DNA from: an uncultured Lachnospiraceae bacterium
GTDB taxonomy: Bacteria > Bacillota > Clostridia > Lachnospirales > Lachnospiraceae
Direction of reading: 5' to 3'
Length of the DNA stretch: 64,000 nt
Assembly (NCBI GenBank): GCA_910587045.1
Contig: CAJULG010000011.1
Span: forward strand, 22,001-86,000
The notes below the pieces were generated by a model. The model did no database searches. It saw only the letters and a list, made by a program, of their open reading frames with translations, and was not told the DNA's origin. Below, one piece after another: positions 1 to 7,743 of this stretch (positions are counted from its first letter, which is position 1; each line of letters begins with the position of its first letter). Both the position numbers and the translations under genes were made by a program.

Positions 1-129
1 GAGCATGGCGGAGATCCGTCCTCTGTTGAATTCTGCCACAAGATCGGTCTGGATTATGTATCTTGTTCTCCATTCCGTGTACCGATCGCAAGACTGGCTG
101 CAGCACAGGCTGCGATTGCAAATAAGTAA
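1..129 (+). CDS. ppdK: Pyruvate, phosphate dikinase, C-terminal end (partial)
   Basis: The first 42 codons of the window are an open frame that ends at TAA 127-129. They read as the extreme C-terminus of pyruvate phosphate dikinase: GGDPSSVEFCHKIGLDYVSC followed by SPFRVPIARLAAAQ. This stretch belongs to the PEP/pyruvate-binding TIM barrel, and the cysteine of the VSCSPFRVP segment is the family's catalytic proton donor. PPDK interconverts pyruvate, ATP and phosphate with PEP, AMP and pyrophosphate, and serves in glycolysis or gluconeogenesis in anaerobes. The 5' part lies outside the window. A strong terminator follows. A separate pyruvate kinase is at 54966-56384. Confidence 0.93.
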   Translation, partial: EHGGDPSSVEFCHKIGLDYVSCSPFRVPIARLAAAQAAIANK

Positions 130-181
130 TCAGACCGGAACTGCTTTAGCAGTATAAAGGGTTACTTTTATAAGAGTGCAG

Positions 182-220
182 ACACCCCATATCAGGGCTT
201 ACTGATATGGGGTGTTTATT
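182..220 (+). terminator. Intrinsic terminator after ppdK
   Basis: A 14-bp perfect stem, ACACCCCATATCAG pairing with CTGATATGGGGTGT, has a 6-nt loop and is followed by a short T-rich run. It lies 53 bp after the ppdK stop. Confidence 0.9.
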
Positions 221-259
221 GTGCTGAAGAAAAATTAGCCAGACAACGATAGTTATTAT

Positions 260-288
260 TTGCATATTATGCATATATAAGATAAAAT
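260..288 (+). promoter_or_regulatory. Promoter with overlapping palindrome before the GGDEF gene
   Basis: TTGCAT (260-265), a 17-bp spacer and TAAAAT (283-288) form a plausible sigma-A promoter about 65 bp upstream of the diguanylate cyclase start. A perfect 13-bp palindrome, TGCATA-T-TATGCA (261-273), overlaps the -35 element and the spacer, which is where a repressor site would sit. The regulator is not known. Confidence 0.45.
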
Positions 289-354
289 AAGATAACTCTG
301 GTTTAAATTTTCAGGCTTCTGATCCGAAATGTGCTAGAAGGAGAGGTTATATAA

Positions 355-1842
355 ATGCTGATAAAAACATCTGTTGTATGTCTACTGTTTATCCTTTATA
401 TGCTTGGGTTCTATTATCGAAACCCCCATATTCCGATTAAATCTACGAAAGTGTTTCAGGTACTGAATGTTGTTGCGTTATTGAATGCAGTATTTGATCT
501 GATCACGCTTTATACAGTCAATCACAGAGATCAGATTCCGGAGATGATCAATCTGGTCGCACATGTGATTTATTTGCTTTCGATTCTGTGTTTTGTAGCT
601 CTGCTGTTTTTATATACGCGCAGTTGTCTGGGTGCAAATTTAAAGCCGGGAAGAGCTGTAAGGATAGTTCAAAGCATTCCATTTCTTTTATCAACCGCAG
701 GAATCCTGGTTTTGCCGATTACGTATATTCACGGAGAGACTACGGATTACTCGCTGGGACCGAAGGCATATGCCCTCTATGGAAGTGTAGTTTTCTATTT
801 GATACTGATATTATACTATTGCCTCCGCTATTGGGGTATATTGGATATGGAAAAAAGAATTGCACTGATACTTGCAGTACCGATTTATACTGTCATATCA
901 TTCGTTCAGATCCTCAATCCGGAAACACTGGTGGCAGTCGTTGCATCCACGCTTATTCTTCTTGGTCTGATCCTGAGTAATGAGAATACGGAAAAATATC
1001 TGGATGAAAAGACACCGCTCTTTAACCGGTATTCTTTCGAAATTGTTTTAGATGAGTTTGATTTTGAAAGACAGAGCATAATAGTAGGTATTCTTTGCTT
1101 TTGCAAGACGGAGAACAGTCTGGACTGGGAACAGGATAACCGGCTGCTGCAGGATATCTATCAGAACATGAAAAGCTATCACCTGTGGGGATATCGTATT
1201 AGTGAGAATGGAGTGGTATTTGTCGGTAGCACAAAGGATAAAACGCAGATGGTATTGGATGAGATTAAATGCAAGATAGAGGATAAGTACGGAAAGGATC
1301 ATATCAGTATCGAAACTAAAATGATCGCGGATGATGATGCGGCAACCGGACATAGCTGTATGACCAATATCATTGCATTTTGTACAGAAGCCGGACGTCA
1401 TTTTGCATACATTGATTATCTGACTCATATTTATAACCGGAATGCGCTGGAGCGGGATCTGATACTGCTTCAGGAAAATGGCAACGGTTATTATATTATT
1501 GCTGATCTGAATGATCTGAAGCTGGTAAATGATACGATTGGTCATTCGGCAGGAGATGAACTGTTACAGAGCTTTGCAGGTATGCTTGCCGGTATCGCCG
1601 GTATGGATGGGAAAGCATATCGGCAGGGAGGAGATGAATTTGCCGTACTGTATCGCAAGGATGCACAGGAGTTTGTTAATCGGTTGGCAGAACAGTGCAG
1701 AAAAGATAATCTGACTCGAAATATTCCGATCAGCTATGCCATTGGTTATTGCGGGATCAGCAAGGAAGACTATATGAATATTGCAGATCAGATGATGTAT
1801 GCAGACAAACGAAGAATTAAAGAGCAGAGGAGCAACGTATAA
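355..1842 (+). CDS. Membrane diguanylate cyclase with a second, degenerate GGDEF-like domain
   Basis: This 495-residue protein probably makes cyclic di-GMP. The first about 210 residues hold about seven hydrophobic segments, so the sensor part is membrane-embedded. A GGDEF-like start (LFNRYSFE, near residue 223) is followed by a domain without a GGDEF signature. A complete GGDEF domain then begins near residue 353 (DYLTHIYNRNALERD), with GGDEF at 425-429. The RxxD inhibitory site normally nine residues upstream is absent (GMDG instead), so product inhibition through it is not expected. The start is ATG 355 with GGAGAGG upstream. The gene stands alone between the ppdK terminator and the convergent DtxR-type gene. 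The ligand sensed is unknown. Confidence 0.85.
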   Translation: MLIKTSVVCLLFILYMLGFYYRNPHIPIKSTKVFQVLNVVALLNAVFDLITLYTVNHRDQIPEMINLVAHVIYLLSILCFVALLFLYTRSCLGANLKPGRAVRIVQSIPFLLSTAGILVLPITYIHGETTDYSLGPKAYALYGSVVFYLILILYYCLRYWGILDMEKRIALILAVPIYTVISFVQILNPETLVAVVASTLILLGLILSNENTEKYLDEKTPLFNRYSFEIVLDEFDFERQSIIVGILCFCKTENSLDWEQDNRLLQDIYQNMKSYHLWGYRISENGVVFVGSTKDKTQMVLDEIKCKIEDKYGKDHISIETKMIADDDAATGHSCMTNIIAFCTEAGRHFAYIDYLTHIYNRNALERDLILLQENGNGYYIIADLNDLKLVNDTIGHSAGDELLQSFAGMLAGIAGMDGKAYRQGGDEFAVLYRKDAQEFVNRLAEQCRKDNLTRNIPISYAIGYCGISKEDYMNIADQMMYADKRRIKEQRSNV

Positions 1843-1857
1843 AGTCTCCATATCACC

Positions 1858-2232
1858 TTATTTGCCCGATGCGTTTATATGCTTTTTGATCGCTTCAATG
1901 CTTTCTCTGCTGATTACATGTTCAATCCGACAGGCGTCCTCCGTAGCAGTTTCTTCTGACACACCGAGGCGTACCAGGCATTCAGAGAGCAACTCATGTC
2001 TCTCATAGATCATTTCTGCAATGGATCTTCCTTCATCAGTAAGATAAATATATCCTTCGTTGGTTACAGTGATCTGATTTTTATTCCGTAGATTTTTCAT
2101 CGCAACACTAATGCTGGATTTCTTAAATCCCAGTTCGTTTGCGATGTCTACAGAACGTACTACCGGGAGTTTTTTACTTAAGATCAGAATCGTTTCTAAA
2201 TAATTTTCAGCAGATTCATTTGTATTTACCAT
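1858..2232 (-). CDS. DtxR/MntR-family metal-dependent repressor
   Basis: The 124-residue protein has an N-terminal winged helix (SVDIANELGFKKSSISVAMK) and a metal-binding dimerisation half with DEGRSIAEMIYERHELL and DACRIEHVIS, typical of two-domain DtxR/MntR proteins without the SH3-like third domain. The start is the internal ATG at 2232, because GGGGGGTAAG sits just before it; an upstream ATG at 2262 would add ten residues without a good ribosome site. The gene diverges from the feo operon. Operator-like repeats there suggest that it represses iron uptake when metal is plentiful. Fe(II) rather than Mn(II) as corepressor is inferred from the neighbours. Confidence 0.88.
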   Translation of the reverse strand: MVNTNESAENYLETILILSKKLPVVRSVDIANELGFKKSSISVAMKNLRNKNQITVTNEGYIYLTDEGRSIAEMIYERHELLSECLVRLGVSEETATEDACRIEHVISRESIEAIKKHINASGK

Positions 2233-2274
2233 TTTCTTACCCCCCATATATTCAAAGCACATAAAATTGCAATT

Positions 2275-2303
2275 AGTATAGCATGCTTTTAAAAGGAAAT
2301 CAA
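2275..2303 (-). promoter_or_regulatory. Minus-strand promoter of the DtxR-type gene
   Basis: Read on the minus strand: TTGATT (2303-2298), a 17-bp spacer and an extended -10, TGC-TATACT (2280-2275). The bases after the -10 continue as TATACTAAT, which matches one half of the operator seen at the feo promoters, so autoregulation is possible. Confidence 0.55.
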
Positions 2304-2367
2304 ATGACAGTTCGATTGCTTTTTTTCATGTCGAAACGACGGACTTATCCGAAAAAGCAAAAGGTTA

Positions 2368-2399
2368 TTGACAACTAACGTAAGTTAGCATATACTAAT
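2368..2399 (+). promoter_or_regulatory. feo operon promoter with overlapping DtxR-like operator
   Basis: TTGACA (2368-2373), exactly 17 bp, then TATACT (2391-2396) is a near-consensus sigma-A promoter. The 16-mer 2384-2399, GTTAGC-N4-ACTAAT, covers the -10 and matches the perfect palindrome before feoB (2965-2980). An adjoining inverted repeat, CTAAC-N4-GTTAG (2375-2388), may be a second half of the site. Position and spacing suggest repression by the divergently encoded DtxR-family protein. Confidence 0.7.
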
Positions 2400-2446
2400 A
2401 GTCAAAATAGAAGATAGTGGATCAGACATGAGAAAGGGGTGACAGG

Positions 2447-2656
2447 ATGCCGTTAACAATGGTGAAGGAAGGCGAAGCCAATATAATAAAAAGAATCGGT
2501 GGGAAAGAAAAAACCAGAAGGTTTCTTGAAAATCTGGGATTTGTCGCCGGTGGTACCGTTGTTGTTGTATCAGAGATCGGTGGTAATATGATCGTAAATG
2601 TGAAAGATTCAAGGATTGCGATCGGAAAAGATATGGCAAGTAAAATTATAGTCTGA
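2447..2656 (+). CDS. feoA: FeoA-domain protein 1 (ferrous iron transport)
   Basis: A 69-residue single-domain FeoA protein with an SH3-like fold: NIIKRIGGKEKTRRFLENLG, then the conserved LGFVAGG turn and a KDSRIAIGKDMASKI end. FeoA proteins are small cytosolic partners of the FeoB iron permease and are thought to tune its GTPase or complex assembly. AAGGGGTG lies just before ATG 2447. It is the first gene of an operon with a second feoA and feoB. Tandem feoA genes are common in Clostridia. Confidence 0.9.
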   Translation: MPLTMVKEGEANIIKRIGGKEKTRRFLENLGFVAGGTVVVVSEIGGNMIVNVKDSRIAIGKDMASKIIV

Positions 2657-2727
2657 TGAATGCTGTATAAATAAATTACAGGCGAATACGGGCATGCTGA
2701 TGCTGAAATGGGAAGGAGATGCAGGAA

Positions 2728-2946
2728 ATGACATTAAAAGAAGTGAAATGTGGTGAGACCGTCACGGTAAAACGATTGAAGGGCGATGGGCCGGTCCGGC
2801 GTCGGATCATGGATATGGGTATCACAAAAGGAATTCCGGTTTATGTGAGAAAAGTGGCACCGTTGGGGGATCCCGTTGAGGTGACGGTGCGGGGGTATGA
2901 ATTATCGCTGCGAAAGACAGATGCGGATATGATAGAAGTAGAATAA
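2728..2946 (+). CDS. feoA: FeoA-domain protein 2
   Basis: A 72-residue FeoA protein with GETVTVKRLKGDGPVRRRIM, DMGITKGIPVYVRKVAPLGD and a C-terminal RGYELSLRKTDADMI strand, the canonical FeoA pattern. It is only distantly similar to the first copy. The ATG at 2719 directly abuts the GGAAGGAG ribosome site, so the in-frame ATG at 2728, nine bases downstream, is taken as the start. It lies between feoA 1 and feoB, and an operator-like palindrome separates it from feoB. Confidence 0.9.
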   Translation: MTLKEVKCGETVTVKRLKGDGPVRRRIMDMGITKGIPVYVRKVAPLGDPVEVTVRGYELSLRKTDADMIEVE

Positions 2947-2964
2947 TTTTTTTTTTGATCATTG

Positions 2965-2980
2965 GTTAGTTTATACTAAC
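2965..2980 (+). promoter_or_regulatory. DtxR-like operator upstream of feoB
   Basis: GTTAGT-TTAT-ACTAAC is a perfect 6-4-6 palindrome 50 bp before the feoB ribosome site. It contains TATACT (2972-2977), so it may cover an internal -10 element, although no good -35 is seen. The same motif, less perfect, covers the feo promoter at 2384-2399. A further ACTAA half-site occurs at about 2999-3003. Confidence 0.65.
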
Positions 2981-3029
2981 AAAAGTTGCTGTATATTAAC
3001 TAAAGTAAGATGGAAAAGGAGAGATCGAA

Positions 3030-5270
3030 ATGTCGATTAAAATTGCGTTGGCCGGTAATCCGAATTGTGGAAAGACGACATTGTTTAATGCGTTAACCGG
3101 TTCGAATCAGTTTGTCGGGAACTGGCCCGGAGTAACGGTTGAGAAGAAGGAAGGAAGATTCAGGAATCAGAAAGAGGTTACGATCATGGATCTGCCGGGA
3201 ATCTATTCCTTATCTCCATACACGCTGGAGGAAGTGGTAGCAAGAAATTATCTGATTCATGAGCGGCCGGATGCCATTATTAACATCATTGACGGCACCA
3301 ATATGGAGCGGAACCTGTATCTGTCTACGCAGCTTATGGAGCTGGGGATTCCGGTAGTCATGGCGGTGAATATGATTGATATTCTCGAAAAGACCGGAGA
3401 TCAGATACATATTGACAAGCTTCGGGAGCAGTTGGGCTGTGAGGTGGTCAAAATCTCCGCATTAAAGGGGACTGGTGTTGAGAAAGCAGCGGAGCTGGCG
3501 GTAAAGCTGGCCAGGTCGCAGAATGCGGTTGTGCCGATTCATAAGTTTTCTGATCCTGTGGAGGCGGTCGTAGATGCGGTAGAAGAAAGGCTGGGCAATG
3601 GAATCCCTGAGCAACAGAAGCGGTTCTTTGCCATTAAGCTGCTGGAACAGGATGATAAGATTTCCGAGATGCTGGAACAGGTGCCGGATGTATCGGAGGA
3701 GATACAGATACTGGAGACAGAGTTTGATGATGACACAGAAAGTATCATTACGAATGAACGATATCTTTATATTTCATCCATCATCCACGAATGCATGACG
3801 AAGAAGCGGGAAAAGAAGTGTTCTGTTTCCGATAGGATCGATCGGATTGTCACGAACCGGTTTCTGGCGCTTCCGATTTTTGCACTGGTAATGTTCCTTG
3901 TTTATTTTGTTTCCGTCACGACGGTAGGAACATGGGCAACAGACTGGGTGAATGATGGCCTGTTTGGTGATGGCTGGTATCTGCCTGGAATCGGTGACGG
4001 CGAGCCGGGGAATGTGGATTATGGCATCTGGGTACCGGGTATTCCGGTACTGGCGGGTAATGCATTGGAGGCGGTTCATTGTGCAGGCTGGCTCCAGAGT
4101 CTGATCGTGGATGGAATCATAGCGGGTGTCGGTGCAGTGCTTGGCTTCGTACCGCAGATGCTTGTGCTGTTTATCTTCCTTGCCTTTCTGGAGTCCTGCG
4201 GCTACATGGCAAGAGTTGCTTTTATCATGGACCGTATCTTCCGGAAATTCGGTCTTTCCGGCAAATCCTTTATTCCGATGCTGATCGGCAGCGGATGTGG
4301 AGTTCCGGGCATCATGGCTTCCCGGACGATTGAGAATGATCGTGACCGGAAGATGACGATCATGACAACGACCTTTATTCCCTGTGGAGCAAAGCTTCCG
4401 ATCATCGCATTGATCGCAGGTGCCATATTTGATAACGCCTGGTGGGTATCTTATAGCGCCTGGCTGGTCGGGATCGGAGCAGTCATCTGTTCCGGTATTA
4501 TTCTAAAAAAAACCAGAGTATTTGCAGGCGAGCCGGCGCCGTTTGTTATGGAACTGCCGGCCTATCATATGCCGACGGTCGGGAACATATTAAGAAGTAT
4601 GTGGGAACGGGGATGGTCCTTTATTAAGAAGGCAGGTACCATTATTCTGGCATCCACGATCGTACTGTGGCTCCTGATGAGCTTCGGTGTAGTTGACGGT
4701 ACGTTTACCATGCTGGAAGCAGAGCAGTTGGATAACAGTTTTCTTGCAACGATCGGCAGTGTGCTGGCGCCGCTTTTTGCACCGCTTGGCTGGGGAGACT
4801 GGAAGATGGCGGTTGCAGCAGTGACCGGATTGATCGCAAAGGAAAATGTAGTCGGCACCTTCGGTATATTATTCGGCTTTGCTGAGGTAGCTGAGGACGG
4901 TATGGAAATCTGGGAACAACTGGCGGCGAGCATGACGGCGGCAGCCGGATATTCCTTCCTGGTATTCAATCTGTTGTGTGCGCCTTGCTTTGCGGCAATG
5001 GGAGCCATTAAGCGGGAGATGAATAATATAAAGTGGTTCTGGATTGCGATCGGATATCAGACTTTGCTTGCATATGTGGTTTCTCTTTGTGTATATCAGC
5101 TTGGCATCTTATTTACCACAGGTGCATTTGGCATCGGCACAGTCCTTGCCTTCCTTTTGCTGGCAGGCTTCCTCTATCTTCTGTTCCGGCCTTATAAGGA
5201 AAGGGGAAATCTGAAAGCTGGAAGAAGGAATGCAACAGGAATGAAAGGATTGAAGGAAGGAATTCGATAA
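3030..5270 (+). CDS. feoB: Ferrous iron transporter FeoB
   Basis: The 746-residue protein carries an N-terminal G domain: G1 GNPNCGKT (9-16), G3 DLPGIY near 54, G4 NMID and G5 SALKG. A helical region follows, then a polytopic membrane domain from about residue 280 with the two Gate motifs (CGYMARVAFIMDR, GSGCGVPGIMASRTI; and the KENVVGTFG segment). FeoB imports Fe(II) across the cytoplasmic membrane under control of GTP hydrolysis. A Lys/Arg/Gly-rich tail ends the protein. The ribosome site AAAGGAGAG precedes ATG 3030. The gene follows two feoA genes and is followed 17 bp later by the Cys-rich partner. Confidence 0.97.
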   Translation: MSIKIALAGNPNCGKTTLFNALTGSNQFVGNWPGVTVEKKEGRFRNQKEVTIMDLPGIYSLSPYTLEEVVARNYLIHERPDAIINIIDGTNMERNLYLSTQLMELGIPVVMAVNMIDILEKTGDQIHIDKLREQLGCEVVKISALKGTGVEKAAELAVKLARSQNAVVPIHKFSDPVEAVVDAVEERLGNGIPEQQKRFFAIKLLEQDDKISEMLEQVPDVSEEIQILETEFDDDTESIITNERYLYISSIIHECMTKKREKKCSVSDRIDRIVTNRFLALPIFALVMFLVYFVSVTTVGTWATDWVNDGLFGDGWYLPGIGDGEPGNVDYGIWVPGIPVLAGNALEAVHCAGWLQSLIVDGIIAGVGAVLGFVPQMLVLFIFLAFLESCGYMARVAFIMDRIFRKFGLSGKSFIPMLIGSGCGVPGIMASRTIENDRDRKMTIMTTTFIPCGAKLPIIALIAGAIFDNAWWVSYSAWLVGIGAVICSGIILKKTRVFAGEPAPFVMELPAYHMPTVGNILRSMWERGWSFIKKAGTIILASTIVLWLLMSFGVVDGTFTMLEAEQLDNSFLATIGSVLAPLFAPLGWGDWKMAVAAVTGLIAKENVVGTFGILFGFAEVAEDGMEIWEQLAASMTAAAGYSFLVFNLLCAPCFAAMGAIKREMNNIKWFWIAIGYQTLLAYVVSLCVYQLGILFTTGAFGIGTVLAFLLLAGFLYLLFRPYKERGNLKAGRRNATGMKGLKEGIR

Positions 5271-5287
5271 AAAATGGAGGGATTGGA

Positions 5288-5509
5288 ATGACTGGAATGA
5301 TCGCTGTGACAACGGGAATGATATTTGAAAATGGGATTGCCGGAACAATACTGGTTGGTGTAATACTACTGGGGATCATCACATTGGCAGTGCGAAGCAT
5401 GATACTCGATAAGAGGAATGGAAAATCCCTGCAATGTGGTTGTGACTGCAAGCATTGCAGTGGACAATGTGGCAAATCCCAACTGACATCTTTGATGAGA
5501 AAGCAGTAG
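5288..5509 (+). CDS. FeoB-associated Cys-rich membrane protein
   Basis: A 73-residue protein with one hydrophobic segment (about residues 17-35) followed by a cytosolic cysteine cluster, CGCDCKHCSGQC. This matches the small FeoB-associated Cys-rich family found after feoB in Firmicutes. Iron handover or FeoB assembly is a common guess for the family; the function is not established. TGGAGGG precedes ATG 5288. Alternative in-frame starts exist at the next two methionines. It is the last gene before the operon terminator. Confidence 0.85.
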   Translation: MTGMIAVTTGMIFENGIAGTILVGVILLGIITLAVRSMILDKRNGKSLQCGCDCKHCSGQCGKSQLTSLMRKQ

Positions 5510-5538
5510 AAAAGAATTGTATATCGAATGTGATCAGT

Positions 5539-5580
5539 GTTGCAGCACAGGTACGGTTTGCCTGTGCAGCAACGCTTTTC
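5539..5580 (+). terminator. Terminator of the feo operon
   Basis: A 13-bp stem with one internal A/A mismatch, GTTGCAGCACAGG against CCTGTGCAGCAAC, with a 9-nt loop and a GCTTTTC tail. Confidence 0.8.
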
Positions 5581-5584
5581 TATC

Positions 5585-5613
5585 TGTACAATTTATGGGG
5601 AGAATGGTATAAT
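5585..5613 (+). promoter_or_regulatory. Candidate promoter of the hydrogenase-like sensor
   Basis: TGTACA (5585-5590), 17 bp, TATAAT (5608-5613). A second TATAAT at 5629-5634, inside a direct repeat of GGTATAATT, has no good -35. Confidence 0.4.
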
Positions 5614-5670
5614 TATACATTATATTGGTATAATTGGTCGTTGACAAGCAAAAACAGAGGGAGGTAAAAT

Positions 5671-7593
5671 ATGTCATTGGTATTTACGAATGAAAACTGC
5701 GTTGGCTGTAATAAATGTATCAGTGCATGCAGTTGTCTGGGAGCGAATCTACAAAGCACACAGGATGGAAAGAACCGGATTGAGGTGGACGGTGAGCGAT
5801 GCATTGCCTGCGGAGCCTGCTTTGATGTCTGTAAGCATAACGCCCGGGAATTCCGGGATGACACCGAACGCTTTTTTGCTGATCTGAAACGGGGAGAACG
5901 GATATCCCTTCTGGTAGCGCCGGCGTTTAAGGCAAATTATCCGAAGGAATATGAAGCTGTACTGGGTGGTCTGAAGAGTGCTGGTGTCAATCGGATCATC
6001 AGTATATCCTTTGGTGCGGATATTACTACATGGGGATATCTGAATTATATTACGAAGAATCACTTTACCGGCGGGATCTCACAGCCCTGTCCGGCTGTTG
6101 TGGCATATATTGAACGTTATATCCCGGAATTGCTGCCGAAGCTGTTTCCGGTTCAGAGTCCGATGATGTGTGGAGCGATCTATGCAAAAAAGTATATGGG
6201 TATTACAGATAAGCTGGCATTTATCAGTCCGTGTATTGCAAAGAAGATGGAAATCGAGGATGTCAATAACAAGGGATATGTGTCCTATAACGTTACCTTT
6301 GATCATCTGATGAAGTATGTAAGAGAGAACCGTATTACCGGGCCGGCCTGTACGGATGAGATTGAATATGGTCTTGGTTCTGTCTATCCGATGCCGGGAG
6401 GCCTGAAGGAAAATGTATTCTGGTTTTGCGGGGAGGATGTATTTATACGCCAGATGGAAGGCGAGAAGCATATGTATCATTACCTTGAGAATAACAAGGA
6501 ACGGTTAGCAAAGGGTACAACGCCTTATCTTTTTGTGGATGCATTGAATTGTGCGAACGGTTGTCTCTACGGAACGGGAACAGAACCGGAAAAGGGAGCG
6601 ACGGAGGATGTACTTTACGAAGCCTTACGAATTCGTGAGGCATGTAAACGGGATACGAAGAAGGATGCATGGGCGAGAAGTCTTTCTCCTTCCGAACGTC
6701 TGAGGTATCTGAATAAGCAGTTTGAAAAGTTGAATCTGAACGATTTTCTGCGGACTTATACGGATCGTTCCGCAGGCTGTGTGATCCAGCAGCCGACCAA
6801 AGCAGAATTGGAGGCAATATATACAGAGATGGACAAGAATACACAGGAAGAGAGACATATCGACTGTTCCTGCTGTGGTTATGAAAGCTGCCGGGAGATG
6901 GCAACCGCCATCTGGAACGGATTTAATGATAAGAATAATTGTATTCACTATATCAAGGGACTGGCAGAAAAGGAGAAGGCGGAAATAGCTGTACTTATGA
7001 AGGAACTGGAATCCCATCGGAACGGGATCGTTTCCATGGTTGAAGAGATTAATGAAGCGTTCTCACTTTTGAATCAGGATGTGGCACAGATGGAGGAAGG
7101 CAATGGTGCCAATGCAGAGGAGAGCAACGGTATCTCCATGAAGGTGCAGGAAGTAACGGAATTCTGTTACAGTCTGGAATCTTCTTTAGAGGAAATCGGC
7201 GGCTTATTAAATGAATTACAGGGAAATAATAATCAGGTGGTTTCCATTGCTGCAAAGACGAATCTGCTGGCATTAAATGCATCCATAGAGGCAGCGCGGG
7301 CCGGAGAGGCAGGGAGAGGCTTTGCAGTCGTGGCCGGTCAGATCAAAAGTCTGGCAGGAAGCTCCAAGGAGACAGCAGAAAATAGTAACAATAGTCAGCG
7401 CAGGATTGAAAAAGCGATCACCGATATTTTATCAGAAGCAAAGAAGTTATCAGAGGTTGTCGAAAATGTCTGTGAACGGACAGAGAATCTGGCGGCAACA
7501 ACGCAGGAGATTGCTGCGTCCTCTGCTAATATTACACAGATCAGCGGTACGATCAAGGATAAAATGAACCAACTGATCGAGAATGTGAATTGA
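5671..7593 (+). CDS. [FeFe]-hydrogenase-like sensor fused to a methyl-accepting chemotaxis domain
   Basis: This 640-residue soluble protein has two ferredoxin-type [4Fe-4S] motifs (C10/C13/C16/C20 and C44/C47/C50/C54). An H-cluster domain follows with SQPCP (C140), SPCIAKK (C188) and NCANGC (C294, C298), so all four cluster ligands are present. The first motif is normally TSCCP; here the proton-relay cysteine is replaced by proline (P139). A further four-Cys motif, CSCCGYESC (399-407), comes next. Residues about 450-640 are a coiled-coil chemotaxis signalling domain whose hairpin tip reads NLLALNASIEAARAGEAGRG. There is no membrane segment. Established knowledge: sensory hydrogenases (HydS type, including chemotaxis-linked members) are known. 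Inference: it senses H2 or redox state and signals to CheA/CheW encoded elsewhere. Confidence 0.9.
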   Translation: MSLVFTNENCVGCNKCISACSCLGANLQSTQDGKNRIEVDGERCIACGACFDVCKHNAREFRDDTERFFADLKRGERISLLVAPAFKANYPKEYEAVLGGLKSAGVNRIISISFGADITTWGYLNYITKNHFTGGISQPCPAVVAYIERYIPELLPKLFPVQSPMMCGAIYAKKYMGITDKLAFISPCIAKKMEIEDVNNKGYVSYNVTFDHLMKYVRENRITGPACTDEIEYGLGSVYPMPGGLKENVFWFCGEDVFIRQMEGEKHMYHYLENNKERLAKGTTPYLFVDALNCANGCLYGTGTEPEKGATEDVLYEALRIREACKRDTKKDAWARSLSPSERLRYLNKQFEKLNLNDFLRTYTDRSAGCVIQQPTKAELEAIYTEMDKNTQEERHIDCSCCGYESCREMATAIWNGFNDKNNCIHYIKGLAEKEKAEIAVLMKELESHRNGIVSMVEEINEAFSLLNQDVAQMEEGNGANAEESNGISMKVQEVTEFCYSLESSLEEIGGLLNELQGNNNQVVSIAAKTNLLALNASIEAARAGEAGRGFAVVAGQIKSLAGSSKETAENSNNSQRRIEKAITDILSEAKKLSEVVENVCERTENLAATTQEIAASSANITQISGTIKDKMNQLIENVN

Positions 7594-7602
7594 CAAAACA
7601 GG

Positions 7603-7631
7603 TTGCTATTCCCCGTTTAATATATTAATAT
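7603..7631 (+). promoter_or_regulatory. Weak candidate promoter of the acyl/glycosyl operon
   Basis: TTGCTA (7603-7608), 17 bp, TAATAT (7626-7631) lies in the 150-bp gap before the operon's first gene. No clear terminator was seen after the upstream sensor gene, so read-through is also possible. Confidence 0.3.
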
Positions 7632-7743
7632 GGATGTGTATGGAAATTAGGAGGCTGAAATTCCCGTAATTCGGTATAAGCTTCGTATATTTACGATAGA
7701 ATAAGGCAAGTTTAAAGAGAAAGCGATAGGAGGATGGAGTGTA

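Noticed and set aside
1799..2008. Small + strand frame overlapping the end of the GGDEF gene
   Set aside because: It overlaps two real convergent genes and has no ribosome site or recognisable domain.
4565..5008. 147-residue minus-strand frame inside feoB
   Set aside because: Antisense shadow of the membrane domain of FeoB; no supporting start signal.
5671..7593. Metabolic hydrogenase making H2
   Set aside because: The proton-relay cysteine is replaced, and the C-terminus is a chemotaxis signalling domain, which points to sensing.
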